Assembly: GCF_007991215.1 (NCBI RefSeq) | Contig: NZ_BJXX01000106.1 | Location: forward strand, 1 to 39,416 | DNA from: Aneurinibacillus danicus | GTDB lineage: Bacteria; Bacillota; Bacilli; Aneurinibacillales; Aneurinibacillaceae | Reading direction: 5' to 3' | Length of the DNA stretch: 39,416 bases | Shown: piece after piece, positions 24,487 through 32,704 of the stretch | Position numbering within the stretch: position 1 is the first letter of the stretch | Layout of the letters: each line of letters opens with the position of its first letter | Program-made: the position numbers and the translations under genes | The notes under the pieces: model-generated | Seen by the model: only the letters and a program-made list of their open reading frames with translations | Told to the model about the DNA's origin: nothing | Database searches by the model: none

Positions 24487-24677
24487 AGAAGGTACAAAAA
24501 CTTGTCCGATTCTTTTTCCCGAAGATGCATAGCCTGTCCGCTCCTTCATGCAGGTCCGAGCCGGTCGGCAAAACACCTGGGCAGAACAGAGATGGAGACA
24601 GTTGCCGCTCTCCTTCGGTCTTGGACCGGCAGGTCGCTGGGCGAGGAAAAAGAAAGGACTCCGTTTTTGTACCTTCT
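24487..24677 (+). ncRNA. Structured 191-nt intergenic element, copy 2
   Basis: AGAAGGTACAAAAAC (24487-24501) and GTTTTTGTACCTTCT (24663-24677) form a perfect 15-bp closing stem. Inside are GTCC/GGAC (24504-24507 with 24656-24659), TTCTTTTTCC/GGAAAAAGAA (24510-24519 with 24645-24654), GGTCC/GGACC (24553-24557 with 24623-24627) and CGGCAA/TTGCCG (24566-24571 with 24602-24607). The hairpin loop shares AACACCTGGGCA and GGAGACAG with copy 1. The outer stem differs completely from copy 1, yet is again perfect, which argues for selection on RNA structure. It sits between convergent genes and could also end transcription of the peptidase gene. Confidence 0.65.
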
Positions 24678-24732
24678 GTACTTTTATATCCTTTTATAAC
24701 AAATAATTACTGGCTTATCTCTGTATTCGTTC

Positions 24733-25905
24733 TTATTGAGCAGAGATATAAGATTCTCTTTGATGTTCCCTTATGGGCAGTATCATAAGCAAGAAGCCGA
24801 TGAGCACGATAACGGCCGAGATACCAAAAGGCGCCTGCGGGAAAAACATATGCCCGAAGATACCGGACAAGATTGGGGCAGAACCCGCACCCAGCCAGCG
24901 TACGAAGTTGTATACGCCTGATGTCACACCCCGCTCGTACGGTGAGGACTCCATTACATGCGTAGTAAACAGCGCATTATTCAATCCGGAAATTAAACCG
25001 GAAATGATAACAAGCACGATTTGTACCCACATAATTTTTATGAAGAACAACAAAAACAGGAATGCGCTGAAAAGTAGCAGGCTATAGCGCAAAAGATTCT
25101 TCAGTTTATATTTTTGCTCCAATCTATGCGATAAAATAGCCGAACCGTAAGCAAGGCACAACCCCCAGCCAAAGAAGACCAATCCGAGCTGGATGGGCGA
25201 TAGCTCCAGCACGAGCGGAGAATAAGCCAATACGGTGAAAAAGCCATAATTGTACAGCATGCCCGCTAACGCCCCCTGAATAAAAGGAAGATACGAGAAC
25301 AGGTGGCCCATCTCTCTAATACCGGCCGTCTTCCGTTTCTGTTTACTCGGCGGAGCTTTAACAAAAAAACTCACCAATATGAATGCAACAAAAATTAGCA
25401 ATCCGGTTGCAATAAAGGGATAACGCCAGGTATATCCACCGAGAATTCCGCCGACAAGCGGACCGCCGGCCATGCCAAGACCGATAGCTGCTTCGTACAA
25501 CCCAACTGCAGCGCCGACTTCACTCGACAAAGCGATCAGCAGCGTCATGGCAGTGGCAAAGAAAAATGAATTACCGAGCCCCCAACCCGCTCTGTAAATC
25601 GAGAGTTCTGCAATCGTACCGGAAAATCCGCACAGCAGCGCAAAAATTGTAACGATAACCAGCCCTGTGACCATCATCGGTTTGTCGCCGAACTTGCCGG
25701 CCAACAGACCGGCGGGAAGCATCATGATCGCCATCATAAAAATATAAGAGGAAAACAGCATCTCTACCTGCCAATGACTTGCGCCGATTTGTTCGGCTAT
25801 CGAAGGCAAGATGGGGTCTACAACCCCGATTCCCATAAACGCAAGAAATGTGGCAAACACCGTAATGATTCTTGCGTTTCGTTTTTTACTCTCGGTTAAT
25901 TCCAA
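24733..25905 (-). CDS. MFS transporter (DHA1-like)
   Basis: 390 residues with about 12 membrane helices. The loop-2 motif is present in degenerate form (GLLAGKFGDKPMMVTG), as in drug:H+ antiporter family 1, and motif C-like glycine runs occur in helix 5 (GLGMAGGPLVGGILGG). The start is a TTG directly after AGGAGGGAGAC. It lies 66 nt downstream of the cyclopropane synthase gene on the same strand, so the two may be cotranscribed. Substrate unknown. Confidence 0.85.
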   Translation of the reverse strand: MELTESKKRNARIITVFATFLAFMGIGVVDPILPSIAEQIGASHWQVEMLFSSYIFMMAIMMLPAGLLAGKFGDKPMMVTGLVIVTIFALLCGFSGTIAELSIYRAGWGLGNSFFFATAMTLLIALSSEVGAAVGLYEAAIGLGMAGGPLVGGILGGYTWRYPFIATGLLIFVAFILVSFFVKAPPSKQKRKTAGIREMGHLFSYLPFIQGALAGMLYNYGFFTVLAYSPLVLELSPIQLGLVFFGWGLCLAYGSAILSHRLEQKYKLKNLLRYSLLLFSAFLFLLFFIKIMWVQIVLVIISGLISGLNNALFTTHVMESSPYERGVTSGVYNFVRWLGAGSAPILSGIFGHMFFPQAPFGISAVIVLIGFLLMILPIREHQRESYISAQ

Positions 25906-25971
25906 GTCTCCCTCCTCCTTTCTTTCTTACCTCGATGTTTTCATCCAGTCGCCTGTGACCAGACCTGCCTG

Positions 25972-27156
25972 TTACTTCTGTTCTTCCGAAGCCGAAGCAT
26001 ACAGATAGTCCCTCGTAAGCGGCAGTTGATTATTAATGCCTTTTGAGAAAAGCATCTGATGAATAGAAAGCCCGCCGATTCTAAAGAAAGCGGCACTGGA
26101 CCGCAGATACAGACGCCACATGCGGACAAATTTCTCATCGTACATCTCGCGGACTTTAGCCTCATGTTGATCGAAACGTTCCGCCCATCGATCGAGTGTC
26201 ATCGCATAATGCATCCGCAAGTTTTCCACATCCATCGTATGGAAATCATACTCGGGCAGCAGGTGAATGACCTCGCGCAGCGAAGGAATGTACCCGCCGG
26301 GAAAAATGTATTTTAAAATCCACGGATCGCCCGGCTCTTCCTTCATATGCGTAATCGTATGAAGCAGCATCAACCCTCCTTCTTTCAATAGCGCCTGCAC
26401 CGATTTCATAAATTCAGGATAATGATCCTGTCCGACATGTTCAAACATGCCGACGCTGGCGATTTTATCGAAGGTACGTCCTGTTTTCGCAAGATCGCGA
26501 TAGTCCATCAGTTCAACATCCACCTGACCGGACAACCCCAGCTCTGCAATCCGCTCGCGTGTTTTTTTGAACTGCTCTTCACTTAATGTAATGCCTGTCG
26601 CTTTAACTCCATACTGCTGGGCGGCGCGAATGATGAGCCATCCCCACCCGCTTCCGATGTCAAGCAGCGTTTCCCCTTTCTTTAACTGCAGCTTCCGTAA
26701 AACATGGTCAATCTTTTGCAGTTGCGCTTGTTCGAGCGTGTCTTCCGGCGTCCTGAAATAGGCGCATGAATAGCTCATCGTTTCGTCGAGCCACAATGCA
26801 TAAAAGTCATTTCCTACATCGTAATGGTGCTGCACGTTCTCCTGCTGCTTACGCATGCTGAGTTTCGACAAGCGGGTAAGCGTTTCAGACCAAATCATGC
26901 TTCGGTTCGACGTGGCAGCCCGAATAACGTCTTCGATTGCACCTTCAATCTCGATCGCCCTGTTCATATACGCTTCTCCAAATGCCAGGGACGGCTGTTT
27001 CACGAAATTTCCAAAAGGAACCTTCTCATGAAATATAAGCGTAAAGCGCGGCTCGCCTTCTCCGTAATTATCCGTCGTTCCATCCCAAAATACCACCCGA
27101 AAAGGAACCGACGTTATCTTTGAGAAAAATTGCTGGAATAAATACTTCTGCACCAT
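25972..27156 (-). CDS. cfa: Cyclopropane-fatty-acyl-phospholipid synthase family protein
   Basis: 394 residues. An N-terminal region (about 1-100) precedes the SAM domain: HHYDVGNDFYALWLDETMSYSCAYF, the hallmark of the family, then LLDIGSGWGWLI (motif I) and VGMFEHVGQDHY. It transfers a methylene from SAM to double bonds of membrane phospholipid chains. GAGGAG precedes the ATG. The gene is divergent from a PadR regulator, with 203 AT-rich base pairs between them that should hold both promoters. Confidence 0.92.
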   Translation of the reverse strand: MVQKYLFQQFFSKITSVPFRVVFWDGTTDNYGEGEPRFTLIFHEKVPFGNFVKQPSLAFGEAYMNRAIEIEGAIEDVIRAATSNRSMIWSETLTRLSKLSMRKQQENVQHHYDVGNDFYALWLDETMSYSCAYFRTPEDTLEQAQLQKIDHVLRKLQLKKGETLLDIGSGWGWLIIRAAQQYGVKATGITLSEEQFKKTRERIAELGLSGQVDVELMDYRDLAKTGRTFDKIASVGMFEHVGQDHYPEFMKSVQALLKEGGLMLLHTITHMKEEPGDPWILKYIFPGGYIPSLREVIHLLPEYDFHTMDVENLRMHYAMTLDRWAERFDQHEAKVREMYDEKFVRMWRLYLRSSAAFFRIGGLSIHQMLFSKGINNQLPLTRDYLYASASEEQK

Positions 27157-27359
27157 GTATCGCTCCTCATCCGAATGAATTAGTAAACAGTATGAAATGC
27201 TGAGATTAGAAATATGCCTGTATTCACAGTTTGTTAAAGTAATTATATATGTAATTTTTTATATATAGAACAGTGTGTTTTAGTATAATGTGCTCTGTTT
27301 GCATATGTCAATATTTATATATATAATCTTGCTCATATGAATAATAAGGGAGGAAAAGA

Positions 27360-27896
27360 ATGAATGCTTTAGGCTACGCCCTGCTTGGCATGCTTGTGCG
27401 AAAGCCCTGCTCAGGCTACGAATTAACGCAGCTGCTGGAAGTATTCTGGCAGGCCAAACACAGCCAAGTGTATCCGCTGCTTATGAAGCTTGAACAAGAC
27501 GGGCTTGTCACATTTGTTTATGTAAAACAAACCGGGAAACCGGATAAAAAAATCTATTCGATTACCGATAAAGGAAAAGCGCTGCTTGCAGAGTGGACCC
27601 GCAAATCGCCCGCTCCCCCCGTCATCCGGGATGAATTTCTGGCCAAGGTGTATTCCATCTGGCTAACGGATAAGGATACGGCACAACGCCTTTTTCATGA
27701 ACGCATGACCGCTTATGAGGAAAAAATTGCATTTCGCAAAGAAGAAATCAAGAAAATGAAAGAAGAATACGGGGATGAAATTGAAAGCATTACTTCCCGT
27801 CATTTCGGGCGCTACCTTCTCTTCTGCCGAAAACTGAAACAGGAGGAAGAAGAGATTGCCTGGTGCCGCTGGGTACTCGGCTTACTTGCGAAATAA
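27360..27896 (+). CDS. PadR-family transcriptional regulator
   Basis: 178 residues. The N-terminal winged helix is canonical (YALLGMLVRKPCSGYEL, SQVYPLLMKLEQDGLV, KKIYSITDKGKALL), and a long C-terminal helical dimerisation region of the Vir_act_alpha_C type follows. GGGAGGAAAAGA precedes the ATG. The divergent position suggests control of cfa and the MFS gene, as PadR proteins often repress membrane or export genes in response to small molecules. The intergenic region has imperfect ACAGTG/CTCTGT arms near 27270-27300 as a possible site. Confidence 0.9.
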   Translation: MNALGYALLGMLVRKPCSGYELTQLLEVFWQAKHSQVYPLLMKLEQDGLVTFVYVKQTGKPDKKIYSITDKGKALLAEWTRKSPAPPVIRDEFLAKVYSIWLTDKDTAQRLFHERMTAYEEKIAFRKEEIKKMKEEYGDEIESITSRHFGRYLLFCRKLKQEEEEIAWCRWVLGLLAK

Positions 27897-27900
27897 ACAA

Positions 27901-27942
27901 AACCGGGATGACGTCATTCTGCCATCCCGGTTCGTTTATTTT
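27901..27942. terminator. Bidirectional terminator between padR and the helicase gene
   Basis: AACCGGGATG (27901-27910) pairs with CATCCCGGTT (27923-27932), with T-rich tails on both strands. The plus-strand tail runs into the helicase stop codon. Confidence 0.85.
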
Positions 27943-29297
27943 TTCTTGCGTGTTCTGTATACTTCTTGAATGGCTTTGCGGCGCTCTTTGCGCTGCTGCT
28001 TTTCTCTTTCAGCCTGCATTTTTTTCTTGTATCCAGGTTTAATCTTTCTAGGTTTCGCTTTAGCCCGGCCTCCTCCTAACGCAGGTGCCGGCTTTTTCTC
28101 CGCACTGCGGTCCTCTGTCCGTGCTTCCTGAATGCCATCGTTCGTATCTCGAACCACCTTGCGGGCCTTACGTTCTTCACGTTTTTTGCCCCCGAGAAAC
28201 TTCTGCTCGACACCGCCGCTAATGGCGCGCGAGAAACGGGTAAACCACTGTTTCTGACGAGGGGAAATCAGCGAAATGGCTTCTCCTTCCTGCCCGGCCC
28301 GGCCGGTTCTGCCTACGCGATGGATATAGCTCTCCAAATCGGACGGCATGTCGTAGTTAAACACATGCGTAATGCCTGCCACGTCCAGGCCGCGCGCCGC
28401 AATATCCGTCGCGACGAGATACTGGAATTTGGCTTCGCGGAACCGGTCCATAATCTGTTCCCGCTTCTTCTGGGTTAAATCGCCGTGCAGCGCTTCCGCT
28501 TCAATGCCGTTCTCCTGCAAGCTGCGCACCAGCTCGTTGACGCGCTGTTTTGTATTCGCAAAGATCACGGCTAGATACGGACGGGCATCTTTGACCAGTT
28601 CCAGCAGCACGTCAAGCTTGTCGCTTTGGTTCACTACATAATAAGATTCTTTTGTGTTTTCCGCCGTCATCTGCCGCTTCTCGACCCGGACAATCTGCGG
28701 TTGATTCATGAAACGGTGGGCCAGACGACGCACTTCATCCGGAATGGTCGCAGAGAACAGGAGCACTTGTTTTTGCTGCGCTGTTTGGATGAAGACTTCT
28801 TCTACTTCTTCGAGAAAGCCCATCTCGAGCATTTTGTCCGCTTCATCGAGCACAAGCATTTTAATCCGTCCGAAATGAAGTGTCTCCCGGCGCAGGTGGT
28901 CAAGAATTCGGCCCGGCGTGCCTACCACGATATGCACCTGTCCCGAAAGCTTGCTAATCTGGCGTGTAATGTCCTGACCGCCGTGCAGCGAGAGTACGTT
29001 AACGCCCAAATGCTTGCCCAACTCGGCTATATCGTCTGTGATCTGCATCGCCAACTCACGCGTCGGCGTCATAATCAGCGCCTGCACGTCTTTTTTATCC
29101 AGCTCCAGCATTTGGAGCATCGGAATGACGAAGGCCGCCGTTTTGCCGGTTCCAGTCTGGGCCTGCCCGATGACATCTTTTCCTTCGAGAGCCAGCGGAA
29201 TGGCCTGCGCTTGAATCGGGGTCGGTTCTTTATAATACAAATCGGCAATCCCCTGCAGAATTTCCGGTTTCAGCTGAAAAGCAGTAAATGAATTCAT
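27936..29297 (-). CDS. cshA: DEAD-box ATP-dependent RNA helicase (CshA-like)
   Basis: 453 residues. In order: Q motif (FQLKPEI...PTPIQAQAIP), AQTGTGKT, PTRELAMQI, VLDEADKMLEMGF, SATIP, and HRVGRTGRAG. The basic, low-complexity tail (KARKVVRD to the lysine/arginine-rich end) binds RNA. CshA-like helicases act in RNA decay and ribosome assembly, especially in the cold. The exact paralogue (CshA, CshB or another) is not certain. The gene is divergent from the thiamine operon; the ~275 bp between show no other gene. Confidence 0.88.
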   Translation of the reverse strand: MNSFTAFQLKPEILQGIADLYYKEPTPIQAQAIPLALEGKDVIGQAQTGTGKTAAFVIPMLQMLELDKKDVQALIMTPTRELAMQITDDIAELGKHLGVNVLSLHGGQDITRQISKLSGQVHIVVGTPGRILDHLRRETLHFGRIKMLVLDEADKMLEMGFLEEVEEVFIQTAQQKQVLLFSATIPDEVRRLAHRFMNQPQIVRVEKRQMTAENTKESYYVVNQSDKLDVLLELVKDARPYLAVIFANTKQRVNELVRSLQENGIEAEALHGDLTQKKREQIMDRFREAKFQYLVATDIAARGLDVAGITHVFNYDMPSDLESYIHRVGRTGRAGQEGEAISLISPRQKQWFTRFSRAISGGVEQKFLGGKKREERKARKVVRDTNDGIQEARTEDRSAEKKPAPALGGGRAKAKPRKIKPGYKKKMQAEREKQQRKERRKAIQEVYRTRKKK

Positions 29298-29576
29298 GAT
29301 TTCCTTCCTTTCTCTGCTAAAACAAACTATTTCTTATTCTACCCGATTTCCGCTTCTGATCGCTACCCGAAAAAAGAAAACAGGCCCGGACGGTCGCGCA
29401 AATCATTGACGTATGGAAATAATTCAATGGCCTTCAACCTTTGCTCACCCTTCCGTTTGATTATGCAAGATAATCGCAAAATAATTCAGACTATTATTCC
29501 TTTGTTAAGTTTTTTATATACCTTCTTCTCTTTTTTGCTACTATTGATTATAATGGAAGAAATTTTAATAGAAAGC
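29298..29576. other. Intergenic promoter region, helicase and thi operon
   Basis: AT-rich, no credible ORF. A TATAAT at 29549-29554, preceded by TGAT (nearly an extended -10), is the likely thi promoter, about 22 nt before the TPP aptamer. The -35 is poor. I see no other structure. Confidence 0.5.
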
Positions 29577-29676
29577 ACTACTAGGGGATCCCGAGGAGCC
29601 GGGCTGAGAATGAAACGCGTTGAAGTTTCTAAACCCTTGGGACCTGATCTGGTTCGTACCAGCGTAGGAAAGTAGT
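29577..29676 (+). promoter_or_regulatory. TPP (thiamine pyrophosphate) riboswitch
   Basis: The THI element is complete: P1 ACTACT (29577-29582) with AGTAGT (29671-29676), GGGCTGAGA (29601-29609), ACCCTTGGGACCTGATCTGG in the second half, and TACCAGCGTAGGAAAG at the end. A terminator follows at 29708. High TPP represses the operon. Confidence 0.95.
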
Positions 29677-29707
29677 CGGCATAAAAGCGTTTGTCATTGA
29701 CGTATCA

Positions 29708-29740
29708 GGCCGGGTCCCATAATAGGGTCCCGGCCTTTTC
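29708..29740 (+). terminator. TPP riboswitch terminator
   Basis: GGCCGGG (29708-29714) pairs with CCCGGCC (29729-29735), with an inner CCC/GGG, followed by TTTTC. It is the expression platform between aptamer and tenI. Confidence 0.8.
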
Positions 29741-29777
29741 TGTGAAAATCATGAGAAAAGAAGGAAGGGGGAGAGGA

Positions 29778-30440
29778 ATGCACATGGCACATGCTCTTCA
29801 CGTCATCAGCAGCGGTACGCAATCACTTTCAGACGTCCGCAGGGTTGTGGCGCGTATTCACCCGTATATTACCATGTTCCACCTGCGCGAAAAACAGCGA
29901 ACCGCTCGGGAGTTATGGGAATGGACACAGGATTTGGTTGCGGCCGGTCTGCCATGCACCAAACTTGCGGTAAACGATCGGGTGGATGTAGCGCTTGCGA
30001 GCGGAGCCGCTGCCATTCAAGCCGCGTATCACAGCCTGCCTGCCGGCGTCATTCGCCGTCTTGCCCCGCATAGGCTTATCGGTGTCTCTGTCCACAGCGT
30101 CACGGAAGCAAAAGCGGCGGAAGCGTCAGGCGCCGATTATGTGTTGTTCGGCCATGTCTTCGCCTCGACTTCCAAGCCCGGTCAGGCCGGTCGGGGACTT
30201 GCGGCTTTGCAGGAGATCGTGGAAAGCGTCAATCTGCCCGTTATTGCATTGGGCGGCATTACGCCTAACAATGCGCCGGATACGCTGGCGACGGGCTGTG
30301 CCGGAATTGCCGTACTGTCAGCCATTATGCTTGCCAGGGACCCTATGCTTTCTGCCCAGCAATTTCAACAGGCCATGCAGAATGTCCGTGTATCGCCCAG
30401 ATGCGCGTGGCCCATGGCAAAAATGGAGGGTGTTAAATGA
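29778..30440 (+). CDS. tenI: Thiazole tautomerase TenI-like (ThiE family)
   Basis: About 220 residues, a (beta/alpha)8 barrel of the ThiE/TenI family. The key segments are HLREK, SVHSVTEA (with the TenI catalytic histidine), YVLFGHVF and ALGGITPNN. The order before thiO, and YVLFGHVF with a lost phosphate-site acidic pattern, favours TenI, which aromatises the thiazole phosphate product, over ThiE proper. The ATG at 29778 follows GGGGGAGAGGA; the upstream frame crosses the riboswitch terminator. Overlaps thiO by 4 nt. Confidence 0.85.
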   Translation: MHMAHALHVISSGTQSLSDVRRVVARIHPYITMFHLREKQRTARELWEWTQDLVAAGLPCTKLAVNDRVDVALASGAAAIQAAYHSLPAGVIRRLAPHRLIGVSVHSVTEAKAAEASGADYVLFGHVFASTSKPGQAGRGLAALQEIVESVNLPVIALGGITPNNAPDTLATGCAGIAVLSAIMLARDPMLSAQQFQQAMQNVRVSPRCAWPMAKMEGVK

Positions 30441-31558
30441 TCAAGCAGGATGTTGTCATCATCGGTGGCGGTGTCATCGGCGTCTCTATTGCCTATCAAC
30501 TGACAAAAAGGGGCAAAACAGTCACCTTGTTGGAGAAAGATACGATCGGGGCGCATGCATCAGGGGCGGCAGGCGGCATGCTCGGCGCTCAGGTCGAGTT
30601 TACCGAGCCGGGTCCATTAGTAGATCTTTCTCTGCGCAGCCGCGCTATGTTTACAGAAATCGCCCGAGAGCTATATCAGACTTCCGGCGTCGATATCGGC
30701 TTGAACAATGCAGGTATGCTTCGTATCGCCTGGACGGAAGAAGAAGCCGACACGCTAAAAAAACGCGGTGCCTGGCAACAGGCGATGGGCCTTCAAGCCG
30801 AGTGGATGGACAAAACGGACGTCAGACGGATGGAGCCGGCGGTAAGCGACGAAATTACGGGCGCTCTTTACCTGCCGGACGATATCCAGGTCTCGGCACC
30901 GGATTTGACAAGGGCGTTTGCGGTTGCCGCAGCAAAGGGCGGTGCCAGGCTTCTGGAACGATGTGAGGTGCTTGACATCGAGCATACAGACAGCCGGATT
31001 ACAGGGGTTGTGACGACACAGGGCCGGTTTACGGCCGATCATTACGTGCTTGCTGCCGGAGCATGGAGCGGCCGTCTGGCGCATACGCTCGGCCTGCCGC
31101 TCTCCGTTTTCCCTATTAAAGGGGAAGCGTTCTCCGTGCTTTCTATGCCGCAGCGGATCGAAAAAACGATCTATTCGCACGGATGCTACATTGTTCCGAA
31201 AGACGGAAACCGTCTGCTCGTCGGTGCTTCCTCTGCAGACTGCGGGTTTGATAATCGGCTGACAATTGACGGCCTGCAGCAGCTCATGACAAAAGCCGTT
31301 CGTCTTCTGCCCGCCTTAAAAGACTGCCCGCTTGAAAAGACATGGGCCAGTCTGCGGCCACAAACCAAAGACGGCCTTCCGTATTTCGGACCGGTATCGT
31401 CTTTTGCGAACCTGCTGGCGGCGACCGGGCACTACCGCAACGGGATTCTTTTAAGCCCGCTGACCGGTGAAATGATTGCCCGCATGGTGACAGGTGAAAC
31501 GCTTGATATCCCGCTTGCGCCTTTCACCGACAGACGTCATGTTCATCCCATCCTGTAA
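30437..31558 (+). CDS. thiO: Glycine oxidase ThiO
   Basis: 373 residues of the DAO family: N-terminal FAD site VVIIGGGVIGVSIAYQL, then GAHASGAAGGMLG, and the C-terminal LRPQTKDGLPYFG and TGHYRNGILLSP. ThiO oxidises glycine to the imine dehydroglycine needed for the thiazole ring. ATGA overlap with tenI, and thiS 18 nt downstream, place it in the thiamine operon. Confidence 0.95.
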   Translation: MIKQDVVIIGGGVIGVSIAYQLTKRGKTVTLLEKDTIGAHASGAAGGMLGAQVEFTEPGPLVDLSLRSRAMFTEIARELYQTSGVDIGLNNAGMLRIAWTEEEADTLKKRGAWQQAMGLQAEWMDKTDVRRMEPAVSDEITGALYLPDDIQVSAPDLTRAFAVAAAKGGARLLERCEVLDIEHTDSRITGVVTTQGRFTADHYVLAAGAWSGRLAHTLGLPLSVFPIKGEAFSVLSMPQRIEKTIYSHGCYIVPKDGNRLLVGASSADCGFDNRLTIDGLQQLMTKAVRLLPALKDCPLEKTWASLRPQTKDGLPYFGPVSSFANLLAATGHYRNGILLSPLTGEMIARMVTGETLDIPLAPFTDRRHVHPIL

Positions 31559-31576
31559 ATCTAAGGAGGTACGCCT

Positions 31577-31780
31577 ATGAATATAACAATTAACGGCAAG
31601 ATGCAAACCATTCCTGACACGGTCGGGAATGTCCAGCAGTTGCTGGAATATCTGCGTCTTGCAGATCGCATCGTGGTTGTAGAAATTAACCGCGACATCC
31701 TGCAAAAAGAACAGCATGCCGCAAGAAGTATCACGGACGGCGACACAATTGAGCTTGTACATTTTGTTGGTGGAGGTTGA
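31577..31780 (+). CDS. thiS: Sulfur carrier protein ThiS
   Basis: 67 residues, ubiquitin-like fold, ending in the diagnostic GG (VHFVGGG). The C-terminal glycine is adenylated, then thiocarboxylated, and delivers sulfur to ThiG. TAAGGAGG precedes the ATG. Confidence 0.95.
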   Translation: MNITINGKMQTIPDTVGNVQQLLEYLRLADRIVVVEINRDILQKEQHAARSITDGDTIELVHFVGGG

Positions 31781-31785
31781 TCATC

Positions 31786-32550
31786 ATGCTTCGAATCGGA
31801 CCTTATGAATTCTCATCCCGCCTGCTGCTCGGCACGGGCAAATTCCCGGACTTCGATATACAGCGCCGGGCGGTGGAAGTCTCGGAAACAGAAATCTTAA
31901 CGTTTGCCGTGCGTCGGATGAACATCTATGATCCGGCACAGCCGAACTTTTTGGAACAGTTGGACCTGCAAAAATACAAGCTGCTGCCCAATACGGCCGG
32001 CGCAAGCACAGCCGAGGAAGCAGTGCGCATCGCCCGCCTTGCCCGTGCATCCGGATTATGCGATATGATCAAGGTGGAAGTGATTGCGGATACGAAAACC
32101 CTGCTCCCTGACCCGATCGCGACACTGGAGGCGACCAGAATTCTGGTCGAAGACGGATTCATCGTATTGCCTTACACGAATGACGATCCCGTATTGGCAC
32201 GTCACCTGCAGGAAGCCGGTGCGCATGCGGTCATGCCGGGCGCATCGCCGATTGGCAGCGGCCAGGGGATTCTCAATCCGCTCAATCTGAGCATCATCAT
32301 CGAGGAAGCCACCGTTCCGATTATCGTCGACGCCGGAATCGGAACTCCGTCCGACGCGGTGATTGCGATGGAATTAGGCGCTGACGGCGTACTGCTGAAT
32401 ACGGCCGTGGCCGGCGCCAAAGACCCTGTGAAAATGGCGGAAGCGATGATGTTGGCAATCAAGGCGGGCCGGCTGGGATATGAAGCAGGCCGAATTCCGA
32501 AGAAACGGTACGCCCAGGCCAGCAGCCCAATGGAGGGAATGAGCAAATAA
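31786..32550 (+). CDS. thiG: Thiazole synthase ThiG
   Basis: 254 residues, a (beta/alpha)8 barrel. Visible family motifs are [32 protein letters not shown] (with the Schiff-base lysine), [12 protein letters not shown] and [10 protein letters not shown]. It joins 1-deoxyxylulose-5-phosphate, dehydroglycine and ThiS sulfur into the thiazole. The ATG at 31786 has GGAGG 9 nt upstream, at the end of thiS; an earlier TTG (31777) has none. Confidence 0.95.
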   Translation: MLRIGPYEFSSRLLLGTGKFPDFDIQRRAVEVSETEILTFAVRRMNIYDPAQPNFLEQLDLQKYKLLPNTAGASTAEEAVRIARLARASGLCDMIKVEVIADTKTLLPDPIATLEATRILVEDGFIVLPYTNDDPVLARHLQEAGAHAVMPGASPIGSGQGILNPLNLSIIIEEATVPIIVDAGIGTPSDAVIAMELGADGVLLNTAVAGAKDPVKMAEAMMLAIKAGRLGYEAGRIPKKRYAQASSPMEGMSK

Positions 32551-32636
32551 TGACATTGCCGTCTTTCGTTCGCGAAGAATTGGCAGAATATGATATCGTA
32601 GTCGACCGTATCCTAAAACGCTATACGGAACAATGA
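32550..32636 (+). CDS. Putative 28-residue protein after thiG
   Basis: The ATG overlaps the thiG stop (TAATG), and GGAGGG lies about 12 nt upstream inside thiG. The predicted peptide is acidic at the start and basic at the end ([20 protein letters not shown] and then ILKRYTEQ). The terminator follows 14 nt after the stop, so it would be the last product of the operon. Thi operons normally continue with thiF or thiD here, so this might be a microprotein or the relic of a lost gene. I do not recognise it. Confidence 0.4.
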   Translation: MTLPSFVREELAEYDIVVDRILKRYTEQ

Positions 32637-32650
32637 AAACCGAAATTTAA

Positions 32651-32700
32651 AAAGCCGGAAAAAGGGACTGGCTCACCCTTTTTACCGGCTTTATTCTTTT
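32651..32700. terminator. Bidirectional terminator, thi operon and cimA
   Basis: AAAGCCGG plus AAAAAGGG pairs with CCCTTTTT plus CCGGCTTT around a short loop. T-rich tails on both strands. Confidence 0.85.
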
Positions 32701-32704
32701 TCCT

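Noticed and set aside
24487-24677. Resemblance of parts of copy 2 (CCGGC, CTGGGC) to HDV-like ribozymes, and of its length to 6S RNA
   Set aside because: The nested double pseudoknot of HDV-like ribozymes cannot be drawn, and the closing stem and conserved hairpin do not match the 6S open-complex mimic. Shared letters alone are not enough.
20133-24677. The paired elements as a simple MITE with terminal inverted repeats
   Set aside because: The terminal stems of the two copies have unrelated sequences and no target duplication is seen; transposon ends would be shared.
29406-29675. An 89-codon plus-strand frame over the thi leader
   Set aside because: It runs through the TPP aptamer and has no ribosome binding site.
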